Assembly (NCBI GenBank): GCA_023427985.1
Contig: JAEYZM010000005.1
Coordinates: 146,116-210,115 of the forward strand
Length of the DNA stretch: 64,000 nt
Source of the DNA: Bacteroidota bacterium
GTDB lineage: Bacteria > Bacteroidota > Bacteroidia > Sphingobacteriales > Sphingobacteriaceae
Direction of reading: 5' to 3'
Both the position numbers and the translations under genes were made by a program. Shown piece by piece: positions 53,591 through 61,410 of this stretch. The notes beneath the pieces are model-generated. The model saw nothing but the letters and a program-made list of their open reading frames with translations. It was not told the DNA's origin and made no database searches. Within the stretch, counting starts at the first letter, position 1; the number at the start of each line of letters is the position of its first letter.

Positions 53591-55432
53591 ATGAACCCAT
53601 TTGAACAATTGGGTGTCAGTCCGAAAGTTGTACAGGCAATTTCAGAACTCGGCTTTGTCTCGCCGACGCCTATACAAGAACAATCAATCCCCGTATTATT
53701 AAAGGGAGATCGCGACTTTGTCGGTCTGGCACAAACAGGAACAGGGAAAACGGCTGCATTTGGCCTCCCACTGTTAGAACAGATAGATCTTCGCAGCAAG
53801 CATCCGCAGGCATTAATCCTATGCCCAACGCGTGAGTTATGCTTACAAATTGCGAACGATCTGAACAATTTTAGTAAACACTTAGGCGGCGTAAACGTAG
53901 TTGCCGTATATGGTGGTGCTAGTATTGTCAATCAATTACGTGACATTAAAAGAGGTGCAAACATCGTTGTTGCAACTCCTGGTAGAATGTTAGACGTATT
54001 AAACAGAAAAGCAGTTAATTTTTCTGAAGTGAAATTTGTAGTCTTAGATGAGGCTGATGAAATGTTGAACATGGGCTTCCAAGAAGACATCAACGAAATT
54101 TTATCAACAACTCCAGACGATAAATTCACATGGTTATTTTCAGCAACAATGCCTTCAGAGGTAAGAAGAATTGCTGCAAAATATATGACCGATCCTTTCG
54201 AATTAACAGTTGGTACAAAAAATACTGGCAATGCAAACATCGAGCACGAATATTATGTAGTTCGTCAACGCGATAAGTATGCAGCGCTAAAACGTATTGT
54301 AGATTACAACCCAGATATCTTTGGTATCGTATTTTCTCGCACCAAAGTAGAAACTCAAGAAATTGCAGAAGCCTTAATCAAAGACGGATACAATGCCGAT
54401 GCTTTACACGGTGATTTATCGCAACAACAACGCGATAAAGTAATGAAGCGTTTCAGAGATCGTTCATTGCAAGTTCTAGTCGCAACTGATGTTGCTGCTA
54501 GAGGTATTGATGTTGATAGTGTAACTCACGTTATTCATTACTCTTTACCCGATGAAATTGAAAACTATACACACCGTTCTGGTAGAACTGCTCGTGCAGG
54601 GAAATCGGGTGTTTCACTAGCAATAGTTACTTCAAAAGATACAGGTAAGATTCGCCAGATTGAAAAAGTAATTGGTAAGAAATTCACTTTAGGTGAAGTG
54701 CCAAACGGTTTCGATGTTTGCGAAAAACAATTATTCTCATTAATACATAGAGTACATAATGTAGAAGTAAACGAAGAACAAATCGATCAATACTTGCCAA
54801 GAATTTATGCGGAATTTGAAGATATGTCGAAAGAAGATGTTATCAAGAAGTTCGCATCTTTAGAGTTCAATAGATTCTTAGAGTACTATAAAAAGACTCC
54901 TGACTTAAATGCTAAACCTGAAGAAAGAGGTGATAGAAATTCAATGAGAGAAGGTAGTACTACGCATACTCGTTTGTTTATTAATTTAGGTTCAGTAGAT
55001 GATTTCACACGTGGCGATATGTTGGGTTACATTTGTAACACTGCAAACATCCGTGGTGAAAAAGTAGGAAGAATCGATATCAAAGGTGTTTATTCATTCT
55101 TTGAAGTGGAGAACTCCGTTTTAGATCAAGTGCAAGCTGGATTTAAAAATGCAAACTACTCGGGTAGAAACGTACGCATCGAAATTTCTCAGGATGGCGA
55201 TAAGAAGCGTTCTGAAGGAAGAAGATCGGGTGGTGGCGATAGACGTTCAAGTGGCGGAAGATCGTACAGCTCAGATCGCGATAGAAGTGGTGGTGGCTCA
55301 AGACCTAGAAACTCGGATAGAGATTCAAGATCTGGCTCAGGAGGAAGTAGAGATCGTGATAGAAATAGATCAGGTTTTAAATCGAACGATAGAGGTCCAA
55401 GAAAAGAATCGGGTAGAGGTGGTAGATGGTAA
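53591..55432 (+). CDS. DEAD-box RNA helicase with DbpA-type RNA-binding domain and Arg/Gly/Ser-rich tail
   Basis: A 613-residue ATP-dependent RNA helicase. Motifs in order: Q motif near residue 29, AQTGTGKT (47-54), PTREL (79-83), DEAD (153-156), SAT (184-186), VATDVAARGIDV (297-308) and HRSGRTAR (328-335). A DbpA-like RRM spans about 460-535, and the last ~70 residues are rich in Arg, Gly, Ser and Asp (GGGDRRSSGGRSYSSDRDR). Such tails bind RNA and favour condensates, as known for other helicases. Roles in ribosome assembly or cold growth are typical of the family. Confidence 0.94.
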   Translation: MNPFEQLGVSPKVVQAISELGFVSPTPIQEQSIPVLLKGDRDFVGLAQTGTGKTAAFGLPLLEQIDLRSKHPQALILCPTRELCLQIANDLNNFSKHLGGVNVVAVYGGASIVNQLRDIKRGANIVVATPGRMLDVLNRKAVNFSEVKFVVLDEADEMLNMGFQEDINEILSTTPDDKFTWLFSATMPSEVRRIAAKYMTDPFELTVGTKNTGNANIEHEYYVVRQRDKYAALKRIVDYNPDIFGIVFSRTKVETQEIAEALIKDGYNADALHGDLSQQQRDKVMKRFRDRSLQVLVATDVAARGIDVDSVTHVIHYSLPDEIENYTHRSGRTARAGKSGVSLAIVTSKDTGKIRQIEKVIGKKFTLGEVPNGFDVCEKQLFSLIHRVHNVEVNEEQIDQYLPRIYAEFEDMSKEDVIKKFASLEFNRFLEYYKKTPDLNAKPEERGDRNSMREGSTTHTRLFINLGSVDDFTRGDMLGYICNTANIRGEKVGRIDIKGVYSFFEVENSVLDQVQAGFKNANYSGRNVRIEISQDGDKKRSEGRRSGGGDRRSSGGRSYSSDRDRSGGGSRPRNSDRDSRSGSGGSRDRDRNRSGFKSNDRGPRKESGRGGRW

Positions 55433-55440
55433 ATAATTGA

Positions 55441-55463
55441 AAAGGCGATTTTAAATCGCCTTT
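55441..55463. terminator. Bidirectional intrinsic terminator
   Basis: An 11-bp stem (AAAGGCGATTT and its complement) with a single-base loop, followed by seven T on the plus strand and A/T-rich sequence on the minus strand. It lies between the convergent helicase and msrB genes. Confidence 0.92.
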
Positions 55464-55465
55464 TT

Positions 55466-55948
55466 TTATTTAATTACTTCTGGTAATTTTTCTCCTTTTC
55501 TAATAAATAACATGGAAGTACTGTTCACGCAATGTCGAGTATCTTTATTCGTGAATCCTTCACCTAAAAAAACATGCCCTAGATGTCCTTGACAATTGTT
55601 GCATATGATTTCAGTTCTAAATCCATCTACATCTGGAACTCGTTTTACAGAACCAGCAATTTCATCGTCAAAACTTGGCCATCCACAATTCGAATCAAAT
55701 TTGTCATCTGAACGATACAATGGATTATTACATTGCCTGCAAATATAGGTTCCACTTTCTTTATTGTCGGTATACTCACCCGTATACGGCCTATCGGTAT
55801 GCTTACCTATAATGATTGCCTTTTCGTAATCGTTTAATTTGTTGTACTTAGGATTTTGTTCCATCTTCTTTGTTCCTTTTTGCTGACAGGCTGCCAATAA
55901 CGGCATAACCAAAATACTTAATATAATGAGTGTATGTTTCATATTCAT
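55466..55948 (-). CDS. msrB: Peptide-methionine (R)-S-oxide reductase, lipoprotein form
   Basis: A 160-residue protein that reduces methionine-R-sulfoxide. The leader HTLIILSILVMPLLAAC places the lipid on Cys21, so it acts in the periplasm on a membrane. Zinc ligands CRQC (70, 73) and CNNC (116, 119) are present, and the catalytic Cys140 lies in RHCVNST. GWPSFDDEI and GHLGHVFLGEG complete the family signature. ATG 55942 is a possible alternative start. It probably repairs oxidised envelope proteins. Confidence 0.94.
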   Translation of the reverse strand: MNMKHTLIILSILVMPLLAACQQKGTKKMEQNPKYNKLNDYEKAIIIGKHTDRPYTGEYTDNKESGTYICRQCNNPLYRSDDKFDSNCGWPSFDDEIAGSVKRVPDVDGFRTEIICNNCQGHLGHVFLGEGFTNKDTRHCVNSTSMLFIRKGEKLPEVIK

Positions 55949-56018
55949 CTTTTCAAAAACATACGAAAATGGAAATGGTTTGGATTCGCTCTGATTCTGG
56001 ATTCACTCTATTGCTGCA

Positions 56019-56306
56019 TTATTCTTTGACGATTACAAAAACATCTTCATTGTCTTTTTTCATCAAATACTTCTCTCTTGCAAATTTTTCTAAATGCGCT
56101 TTATCGGTACTCAAATCTTCAATGTCTTTCTGAGTCTTTTTAATCTCCTCTTTGAAGTATTCGCGATCCTTTTCTAATCCTTTTAGTTTAGCGCGATGTT
56201 GGTATTGAGAAATTAAATCGTTTTTATCGAACAGCAACATCCACACGAAAAATACCATGAACAATATATAGTACTTATTCTTGAGTATGTTTAATAATCG
56301 TTTCAT
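56019..56306 (-). CDS. FtsB/DivIC-like septum formation initiator
   Basis: A 95-residue protein with one N-terminal membrane helix (YYILFMVFFVWMLLF, residues 12-26) and an acidic/basic coiled coil (about 30-75, GLEKDREYFKEEIKKTQKDIEDL). The end (LEKFAREKYLMKKDNEDVFVI) matches the conserved FtsB/DivIC motif. It acts with FtsL/FtsQ partners in the divisome. An intrinsic terminator lies only about 45 bp upstream, so its own promoter must be close to the start or read-through must occur. Confidence 0.85.
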   Translation of the reverse strand: MKRLLNILKNKYYILFMVFFVWMLLFDKNDLISQYQHRAKLKGLEKDREYFKEEIKKTQKDIEDLSTDKAHLEKFAREKYLMKKDNEDVFVIVKE

Positions 56307-56350
56307 TTTTTATGATTGCCGATGTTACCGTGTATTGAAATTAATTTAAA

Positions 56351-56485
56351 TTAAAAAAGGCAGTGACCGCTTGATCATCTGCCTTTGAATTTTCAACCGC
56401 AAGCGGGTTTCATGTTTTATGTTTCTAATACAAAGAAAAATATCTGTTAACAATGTTACTATCAAATATTTTCCACATATTAACA
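56351..56485 (-). ncRNA. Candidate small RNA with pseudoknot-capable terminator
   Basis: No coding region lies in the 226-bp gap 56307-56532. On the minus strand a TACCTTTG box (56487-56494) is followed by about 130 nt that end in an 8-bp stem (AAAGGCAG/CTGCCTTT; arms 56379-56386 and 56356-56363) and six T. A second hairpin (56395-56409) lies upstream. The terminator loop contains CCGCTTG-complementary sequence: CCGCTTG at 56367-56373 (plus strand) pairs with CAAGCGG at 56400-56406, so the two hairpins could form a pseudoknot or switch. A 3' UTR of the upstream gene is an alternative. Confidence 0.4.
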
Positions 56486-56486
56486 T

Positions 56487-56494
56487 CAAAGGTA
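56487..56494 (-). promoter_or_regulatory. Promoter-like box TACCTTTG for the candidate small RNA
   Basis: Exact TAnnTTTG match on the minus strand, 40 bp after the stop codon of the VWA protein gene and about 130 bp before the terminator. Confidence 0.45.
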
Positions 56495-56532
56495 AAGAAA
56501 AATATTTTACTAATGCAAATAATTATTTCTGA

Positions 56533-58614
56533 TTAGTACAAGCCATTAAATTTTCTTGCAAACCATTCGATACTTATTAGTACTAGTATCAAGAAGAAAA
56601 TCCATTTTAAATTGATGAGTTCATCGGACTTAAATTCATCATACGTTAATGTTTTGAATGAAGAATTATTGAGTAACTCTGTAGCTAGTGCTTCTAGTTC
56701 ATTCGCCTTGAAAGCCCTAGCCCCACTAAGTTCTGAGAGGTTTCTTAATTTATTAAAATCGGCAACGGTATTCAATTCTTCTAGATTCATTTTAATCACA
56801 TTGAATTTACCATTTGCAGAAAATTTGTTCTGACCTAATTGTGTATTTGCTTCAAATGAGTAGGCTCCTTCTGACAATTTTCCAATGTTTAATTCGTATC
56901 TTTTTTCTACTTTATTAAAGACAAATGGATAGATCTTATTGGATGAATTTTTAATTTTTAAATTCACATCCGGACTATTTACTGCTTCATAACTGTCGTT
57001 ATACAACTCCGCTATGAAGATTATATCGTCACTTTCTTCTGGTTTTTTATTTTCAATATATACTTTAAACTTGCGTTTATCGTCTTTTGAACCTAAATAC
57101 TGAATGATTTTTGTGCACAATTCATCTACTTGTTCTGAATTACCATAAATCTTTTGCTCTATTAGTCGCCATTTCCATATACCTTCTCCAAATAAGTATG
57201 CCGACTTTACACCAGAGTTTTGAAATGCAAGCAATGCTTGATCTGTTTTTACACTTCCAATTTTTTGATCGAAAAGTTTACTAAATGAATTTTGAAGCAC
57301 TACAGTTCCATATGCAGCATAAATAGGAGGTAATTCCTTGCTTAATGTATTCCATTTTTCATTAAGTACGAAGCCTTGAAATTCATTGTTTATACTAGGA
57401 AAGACTTCGTTTGGATTGTTTTTATAATTATTAATACGCAATCCAAGGTTCAATCGATTCAACAAATCGACATAAGTTTGATTTCCAATTATTAACCAAT
57501 AGGGGATGTTGTTTTGCTGTATGTATTTAAATATTTCTGATGCTGGTGCAAATGAACTCGGTATTTGATGCAAAATAAGCATCTGATATTTTTTGAGTTC
57601 CGAAAAGTTGATGTTGTTCGCAAAAAGTAAATCTACTTTGTAGTTTTCGTTCGACTCAATGGCATTTTTTAACGCAGCAAGATCGGGATGCACCGCCGCA
57701 GCTACAATTCCAATCATTTGCTTGTTCTCAATAACCTCTACGTAAAAATTGGTTTGATTATTTTGAAGATTGGATTCTTTAGCTATAGGTTCAATGCGTA
57801 CGGTATATTTTTGAACTCCCGATTCAGAAGCATTGAGTCGAGCCTTTACGGAAATATTCTGATTGTCGCTCAGAATTTGTTCCGATGATTCGAACAATAA
57901 TTTGTTTTCTTTATAGACCTTGATTTTTGCAGTCTGATTTTTTAGTTGATATGCTTTTATTCTAATCTCCGCTAAAAAATCATTCTTCAAATACACAATT
58001 TCATTATGCACTACATCGCTAATACCAACATCGCGTTTTTGTGTTGAATCGCCCATCAACACCGTGTATACAGGTAGTTGCAGTTCTTGCTCGAGTTCGT
58101 CAAATGACCTACCAGTATTTGCAATTCCATCTGAAGCTAAAACAAGAGTTGCAAGATTTCTATTCTTATAGTTATTCTTGATTTCGTCAAAAATACTGGA
58201 AAGATTACTTTTCTTGCCTTTGAAATTAATTTCTGTTAAAGGCTTAGCATTTTCTTCTAAGAGGTATTCTTTTACTTCAAATTTATCAGAAAGTTTTGAT
58301 AGGAAATCTTCACGCGATTTTAGGTAATCATTTTCGTAATACGATTTCTGATTGTTTAAAAGTATCGATTTAGAATTGTCTTGTGCGAAAATCAGTATTG
58401 GCTTTTCATATGAAATTCCTCTATGATTTATTAGTGGACTTAATAGGAAGAAAGAAATGATAAAAACAACGAAGCCCCTTATAACAGCTAAAGTTATACG
58501 AAGTTTTTTATTGATTTTTTGTTCCTTTCTATAAAGGAAAAATGGGTATAAAAGGGAAAGAATTAATGCGAGAAATAATACTACTATATTGAATTCTAAA
58601 AAATTTATACCCAT
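56533..58614 (-). CDS. Membrane protein with VWA-like domain
   Basis: A 693-residue inner-membrane protein. Two N-terminal helices (residues 10-28 and 41-60) and one C-terminal helix (LKWIFFLILVLISIEWFA) enclose a large periplasmic region. It starts with a von Willebrand A-like domain: ILIFAQDNSKSI holds a MIDAS-type DxSxS near residue 80 and VLASDGIANTG lies near residue 160. A GATase-like segment follows (YQMLILHQIPSSF). The topology resembles Bacteroidota aerotolerance BatA/BatB neighbours, although no Bat genes are adjacent. Function unknown; I infer an envelope role. Confidence 0.78.
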   Translation of the reverse strand: MGINFLEFNIVVLFLALILSLLYPFFLYRKEQKINKKLRITLAVIRGFVVFIISFFLLSPLINHRGISYEKPILIFAQDNSKSILLNNQKSYYENDYLKSREDFLSKLSDKFEVKEYLLEENAKPLTEINFKGKKSNLSSIFDEIKNNYKNRNLATLVLASDGIANTGRSFDELEQELQLPVYTVLMGDSTQKRDVGISDVVHNEIVYLKNDFLAEIRIKAYQLKNQTAKIKVYKENKLLFESSEQILSDNQNISVKARLNASESGVQKYTVRIEPIAKESNLQNNQTNFYVEVIENKQMIGIVAAAVHPDLAALKNAIESNENYKVDLLFANNINFSELKKYQMLILHQIPSSFAPASEIFKYIQQNNIPYWLIIGNQTYVDLLNRLNLGLRINNYKNNPNEVFPSINNEFQGFVLNEKWNTLSKELPPIYAAYGTVVLQNSFSKLFDQKIGSVKTDQALLAFQNSGVKSAYLFGEGIWKWRLIEQKIYGNSEQVDELCTKIIQYLGSKDDKRKFKVYIENKKPEESDDIIFIAELYNDSYEAVNSPDVNLKIKNSSNKIYPFVFNKVEKRYELNIGKLSEGAYSFEANTQLGQNKFSANGKFNVIKMNLEELNTVADFNKLRNLSELSGARAFKANELEALATELLNNSSFKTLTYDEFKSDELINLKWIFFLILVLISIEWFARKFNGLY

Positions 58615-58633
58615 AATGTTGATTCAACTTCTT

Positions 58634-59353
58634 TTATTCAATTTCAAAAGATGCGTTTACCACAGCAGTAATTTCTTTTTCAATAGAACTCACATCGTTC
58701 ATCCCATAATCGCTTACCATGTTCGAATTTACTGGTGTAATCTGAAGCACACCCATGCGAGCATTTTTCATTGGGCCGATGTTCGACTCCGTAGCTTCGG
58801 CAATCTTCTTAGCTCTGTTCATCGCATCTTTGGCCGCCTCTGCTTGAATCTCAATTTTAATTTCTGCTAATTTAGTATAGTAATATTCTGGACTAAAAAT
58901 CTGAAATTCCAAACCTTTCGAATACAAACTTGATATGTCTAAAGAGATTGCTTGAATTTTCTCAACATCGTTCGACTCAATTTTAAAGGTTTGACTCGCA
59001 TTGTAACCGATGAGCGAACCTTGGTTGCCGTTTACATAATTGTATTGTGCGTAGATATTGATGGTCTCAAATATAATTTTTGTAACATCAAAGCCCTTGC
59101 TCGAAAAGTACTCAATGAGTATTGGTTTCTGACTATTGATTTGTTCGAAAGCCGATTTTTGCGATGCACCGAAAGCATTGATGCTTCCTTTTAATACGCC
59201 TAAGTCTGCTTTGATTTCCTTTTTTGCAGAACCTGTTACCGTAATGGTTTGGTTTTCTTTTTTCGTCGATTTCCAATTAATACCAAAAACAATCACCGAT
59301 AAAATCAATGAGGTGCCAAGTACTGCGGAAGGGATAATAAATCTGTTGTTCAT
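58634..59353 (-). CDS. SIMPL-domain protein
   Basis: A 239-residue protein with an N-terminal membrane anchor (FIIPSAVLGTSLILSVIVFG). The SIMPL domain spans about residues 36-239, with ITVTGSAKKEIKADLGVLKG near its start and AAKDAMNRAKKIAEATESN near residue 175. Members are membrane-linked periplasmic proteins named for an interaction with a mouse pelle-like kinase and studied in bacteria as oxidative-stress proteins. The start codon lies inside the CGAACCTA-type array. It precedes the VWA gene by 19 bp, so they form an operon. Confidence 0.9.
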   Translation of the reverse strand: MNNRFIIPSAVLGTSLILSVIVFGINWKSTKKENQTITVTGSAKKEIKADLGVLKGSINAFGASQKSAFEQINSQKPILIEYFSSKGFDVTKIIFETINIYAQYNYVNGNQGSLIGYNASQTFKIESNDVEKIQAISLDISSLYSKGLEFQIFSPEYYYTKLAEIKIEIQAEAAKDAMNRAKKIAEATESNIGPMKNARMGVLQITPVNSNMVSDYGMNDVSSIEKEITAVVNASFEIE

Positions 59354-59418
59354 GTTCGTAGGTTCTTAGGTTCGTATGCTCGTATGCTCGTATGTTCGTG
59401 TGTTCGTATGCTCGAGTG
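59349..59418. repeat. CGAACCTA-type octamer array running into the SIMPL start codon
   Basis: About eight 8-bp units on the plus strand (TTCGTAGG, TTCTTAGG, TTCGTATG, CTCGTATG, TTCGTGTG). Read on the minus strand they end in ACGAAC directly before ATGAAC, exactly as at 22894-22905. The next 70 bp hold no gene. Confidence 0.87.
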
Positions 59419-59487
59419 TACCGTCGTTAAAGCATATGTGTTGATATTTGCTAATTATTCAAACGTTTAAATGCTTAATATCTTATG

Positions 59488-59530
59488 CCTAATTCTTAAT
59501 TCTTAATTCTTAATTCTAAACTCTTAATTA
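59488..59530. repeat. CTTAATT array overlapping the fabG stop codon
   Basis: Four to five CTTAATT heptamers, with the TAA stop of fabG (59528-59530) within the last unit. The same word forms the outer arms of the family II elements at 23333-23448 and 27194-27235. Confidence 0.8.
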
Positions 59531-60274
59531 AGTAAGCATTCCCCCACACACCGAAATCACTTGTCCATTCACATATGCACCCATGTCCGACGCTAAGAAC
59601 AAAGCAACATTAGCAACATCTTCTGTTTCACCCATACGTTGTAATGGAATCATTTTACTCCAACTTTCCGTAACATCAGCAGGCAAAGCATCCGTCATTT
59701 CAGTGCGAATAAATCCTGGTGCAATCGCATTGCATCGAATATTTCTTGAACCCAATTCTTTCGCAACCGATTTTGTGAAACCTAATATCCCAGCTTTCGA
59801 AGCCGAGTAATTCGCTTGACCCGCATTCCCTTGTAAACCTACAACAGAACTCATGTTGATGATCACACCAAAACGTTGTTTCATCATCGGTTTTGTCGCT
59901 GCTTTCGTCACATTGAACACCGATTTTAAATTTGTATTGATGACATCGTCCCATTGCTCTTCCGACATACGCATTAACAAACCATCTTTCGTAATACCAG
60001 CATTGTTTATAATTATGTCGATGCTACCAAAGTCGGCAACGATTGCGTTAATTAATTCCTCAGCCGCTGCAAAGTTTGATGCATCGGAACGATAGCCTTT
60101 TACTTTTGTACCAGCACTTGCTAATTCTTTTTCCAAAGCTTCACCTTTTTCTACCGACGATAAATAGGTGAATGCTACGTTTGCACCTTGTGCCGCAAAA
60201 ACCTCCGCAATTTTTTTACCGATACCTTTTGAAGCACCAGTAATCAATGCCGTTTTTCCTTGAAGTAATTTCAT
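59528..60274 (-). CDS. fabG: 3-oxoacyl-ACP reductase
   Basis: A 248-residue SDR enzyme from ATG 60274 (MKLLQGKTALITGASKGIG); the TTG at 60307 adds no conserved sequence. It reduces 3-oxoacyl-ACP with NADPH in fatty-acid elongation. The cofactor loop TGASKGIG is at 12-19, NNAG at 90-93, and the catalytic Ser143, Tyr156 and Lys160 lie in NMSSVVG and ANYSASKAG. The C-terminal VNGQVISVCGGML is canonical. It lies after sucD, separated by a terminator. Confidence 0.93.
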   Translation of the reverse strand: MKLLQGKTALITGASKGIGKKIAEVFAAQGANVAFTYLSSVEKGEALEKELASAGTKVKGYRSDASNFAAAEELINAIVADFGSIDIIINNAGITKDGLLMRMSEEQWDDVINTNLKSVFNVTKAATKPMMKQRFGVIINMSSVVGLQGNAGQANYSASKAGILGFTKSVAKELGSRNIRCNAIAPGFIRTEMTDALPADVTESWSKMIPLQRMGETEDVANVALFLASDMGAYVNGQVISVCGGMLT

Positions 60275-60335
60275 GTTGTATTGATTTATTGTTATACGAA
60301 AATACAATATTTATTTAAATGGAAATGTTCAGGCA

Positions 60336-60369
60336 AAAAAAATGCTCCGAGTTCCCCCGAAGCATTTTA
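60336..60369 (-). terminator. Intrinsic terminator after sucD
   Basis: Arms TAAAATGCTTCGGGG and CTCCGAGCATT pair (one mismatch), and on the minus strand the stem is followed by eight T. It ends sucD transcription before fabG. Confidence 0.82.
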
Positions 60370-60412
60370 ATATTTTTCTCACCCACTCATCACTATCCAC
60401 TATCCACTCTAT

Positions 60413-60439
60413 CTAGCAAACTAGCACACTAGCAAACTA
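60413..60439. repeat. CTAGCACA array joined to the sucD stop codon
   Basis: Three units (CTAGCAAA, CTAGCACA, CTAGCAAA) end at CTAAATAA; the TAG stop of sucD (60437-60439) is the last repeat CTA read on the other strand. Preceded by ACTATCC words (60389-60412). Confidence 0.82.
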
Positions 60440-61321
60440 AATAAGTTTCGCTTTTTTCAACTCCTCTTGCATCGCAACTCCAATCTGTGCTGGCGACTCC
60501 ACTACGCGAATACCACACTCTGCCATAATTTTCATTTTAGCTGCAGCAGTATCTTCGGCACCACCCACAATTGCTCCAGCATGTCCCATACGGCGACCTG
60601 CAGGTGCAGTTTGTCCAGCGATGAAACCAACAACTGGTTTCTTGCCATTTTCTTTGATCCAACGCGCAGCTTCAGCTTCCATACCACCACCAATTTCACC
60701 AATCATAATGATACCATCCGTTTCAGGATCGTTCATCAATAATTCAACTGCTTCTTTAGTAGTTGTACCAATGATAGGGTCACCACCAATTCCAATTGCT
60801 GTCGATTGACCTAATCCTAATCGTGTACATTGATCAACTGCTTCGTAAGTTAAGGTTCCCGATTTAGAAACGATACCTACGCGTCCTGGTTTGAAAATGA
60901 AACCTGGCATGATACCAACTTTCGCTTCGCCAGCTGTCATTACACCCGGACAATTCGGACCGATTAATCGGCAATCTTTATCTTGTAAATATTCCTTAAC
61001 GTAGATCATATCTTTTGTAGGAATACCTTCTGTGATACAAATAATAACTTTGATACCAGCATTTGCTGCTTCCATAATTGCGTCTGCTGCAAAAGCAGGA
61101 GGGACAAAAATTATTGATACATCGGCACCAGTTTTTGCAACAGCATCTGCTACTGTATTGAACACCGGGCGATCTAAATGCATGCTACCACCTTTACCTG
61201 GAGTTACACCACCTACCACATTCGTTCCATATTCAATCATTTGACCTGCATGGAATGAACCTTCGCTACCTGTAAATCCTTGTACGATTACTTTTGAGTT
61301 TTTATTTACTAATACGCTCAT
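60437..61321 (-). CDS. sucD: Succinate-CoA ligase alpha subunit
   Basis: A 294-residue TCA-cycle subunit that binds CoA and carries the phosphohistidine. The N-terminal CoA-binding fold has VIVQGFTGSEGSFH near residue 11, IGPNCPGVMT is at 120-129, and the active His247 lies in GRRMGHAGAIV. It works with the beta subunit SucC, encoded elsewhere. A TAagTTTG promoter box with a well-spaced TTG lies upstream. The stop codon abuts a tandem array. Confidence 0.96.
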   Translation of the reverse strand: MSVLVNKNSKVIVQGFTGSEGSFHAGQMIEYGTNVVGGVTPGKGGSMHLDRPVFNTVADAVAKTGADVSIIFVPPAFAADAIMEAANAGIKVIICITEGIPTKDMIYVKEYLQDKDCRLIGPNCPGVMTAGEAKVGIMPGFIFKPGRVGIVSKSGTLTYEAVDQCTRLGLGQSTAIGIGGDPIIGTTTKEAVELLMNDPETDGIIMIGEIGGGMEAEAARWIKENGKKPVVGFIAGQTAPAGRRMGHAGAIVGGAEDTAAAKMKIMAECGIRVVESPAQIGVAMQEELKKAKLI

Positions 61322-61340
61322 TGCTTTATTTTTTGTTCGG

Positions 61341-61348
61341 CAAACTTA
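61341..61348 (-). promoter_or_regulatory. sucD promoter, TTG-N20-TAAGTTTG
   Basis: On the minus strand TAAGTTTG lies 19 bp before the sucD ATG, and a TTG lies 20 bp upstream of the box, within the 17-23 bp spacing of Bacteroidota promoters. The best promoter match in the window. Confidence 0.7.
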
Positions 61349-61397
61349 AGGTATTTAGAAACAAGTCGCAAGTACATCGGCACTAGTATTTTTTAGC

Positions 61398-61405
61398 TAT
61401 TTTTG
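61398..61405 (+). promoter_or_regulatory. truA promoter with almost no leader, -7 box TATTTTTG
   Basis: Exact TAnnTTTG match ending 5 bp before the truA ATG, in the divergent gap with sucD. Transcription would start close to or at the start codon. Confidence 0.55.
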
Positions 61406-61410
61406 CAGCT

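Noticed and set aside
56430..56460. ACATTGTTAACAG match between the small-RNA region and family I copy 2
   Set aside because: A 13-bp AT-rich match without the rest of the element is too weak to call a copy.
59700..59954. Additional frames antisense or parallel to fabG
   Set aside because: They overlap a fully conserved fabG and have no recognisable start context or family features.
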